Below, piece by piece: positions 63,998 to 64,000 of a stretch of DNA of 64,000 nucleotides. Position 1 is the first letter of the stretch. Each line of letters starts with the position of its first letter. Below the pieces are notes generated by a model. It saw nothing but the letters and a program-made list of their open reading frames with translations. It ran no database searches and had not been told where the DNA came from. The translations under genes and the position numbers were made by a program. The DNA lies in the NCBI GenBank assembly GCA_963752325.1, contig CAVVXU010000007.1, positions 682,001-746,000 of the forward strand. Direction: 5' to 3'. Source of the DNA: CAVTJL01 sp963752325. Lineage in GTDB: Bacteria > Pseudomonadota > Alphaproteobacteria > Geminicoccales > Geminicoccaceae.

Positions 63998-64000
63998 TCT

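Noticed and set aside
1..64000. CRISPR arrays, insertion sequences, tRNA or rRNA genes
   Set aside because: No regularly spaced repeats, transposase-like proteins, terminal inverted repeats or T-loop-like signatures were seen by eye.

Overview
The window is high-GC bacterial chromosome, almost certainly from an alphaproteobacterium (Rhodospirillales or Geminicoccales-like is my guess). The pointers are the block erpA / dgt-argS-SPOR-nagZ-(M50 protease)-scpA-scpB, aerobic cobaltochelatase cobN, a choXWV-betA choline locus, TRAP transporters, iorAB, and a textbook alphaproteobacterial SOS box (GTTC-N7-GTTC) in front of dnaE2. No tRNA, rRNA, IS element, phage or CRISPR array was recognised.

Layout. 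0.25-8.9 kb: ABC ATPase, chromosome segregation (scpAB), peptidoglycan recycling (nagZ, SPOR), argS, dGTPase and erpA. 8.9-16.8 kb: a glycosyltransferase-like gene, an orphan ligase-associated exonuclease, the divergent vitamin B6 pair pdxY/pdxH, a short-chain dehydrogenase, an alanyl-tRNA editing protein, a metallo-hydrolase, a HugZ-like protein and TerC. 17-21.3 kb: cobP-cobN. 21.3-28.5 kb: a minus-strand run from a universal stress protein through a CopD-like protein and an unknown envelope protein to choline dehydrogenase and the choline ABC importer. 28.9-32.7 kb: a periplasmic DegP protease followed by a two-component system. 32.8-35.9 kb: small unknowns, a GNAT-like protein and a 1.1 kb gene-poor stretch. 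35.9-39.6 kb: a secreted GH8 glucanase, glutaryl-CoA dehydrogenase, a thioesterase and CreA. 39.7-47.6 kb: a catabolic unit with a TRAP transporter, a serine/alanine-glyoxylate aminotransferase, a large FAD/Fe-S oxidase and a GntR regulator. Twin copies of a palindromic operator-like site lie between the divergent halves. 47.6-51 kb: iorAB and a membrane protein. 51-57.6 kb: SOS-controlled dnaE2, then recO-parC.

57.7-64 kb carries what looks like the edge of a natural-product locus of trans-acyltransferase polyketide type. Two tandem stand-alone acyltransferase homologues are translationally coupled; the first has lost the carboxylate-binding Arg and looks like an acyl hydrolase. They are followed by a cytochrome P450, a methyltransferase and an unusual protein with a short, Cys-less ketosynthase-like N-terminus fused to a thioesterase. 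This is the most unusual region. No PKS module is in the window; it would have to lie beyond the right edge or elsewhere.

About two dozen otherwise intact genes or gene parts are interrupted by single-base frame changes, including ones expected to be essential (parC). These look like consensus errors rather than true pseudogenes, so such genes are given as full-length CDS with the break positions noted.
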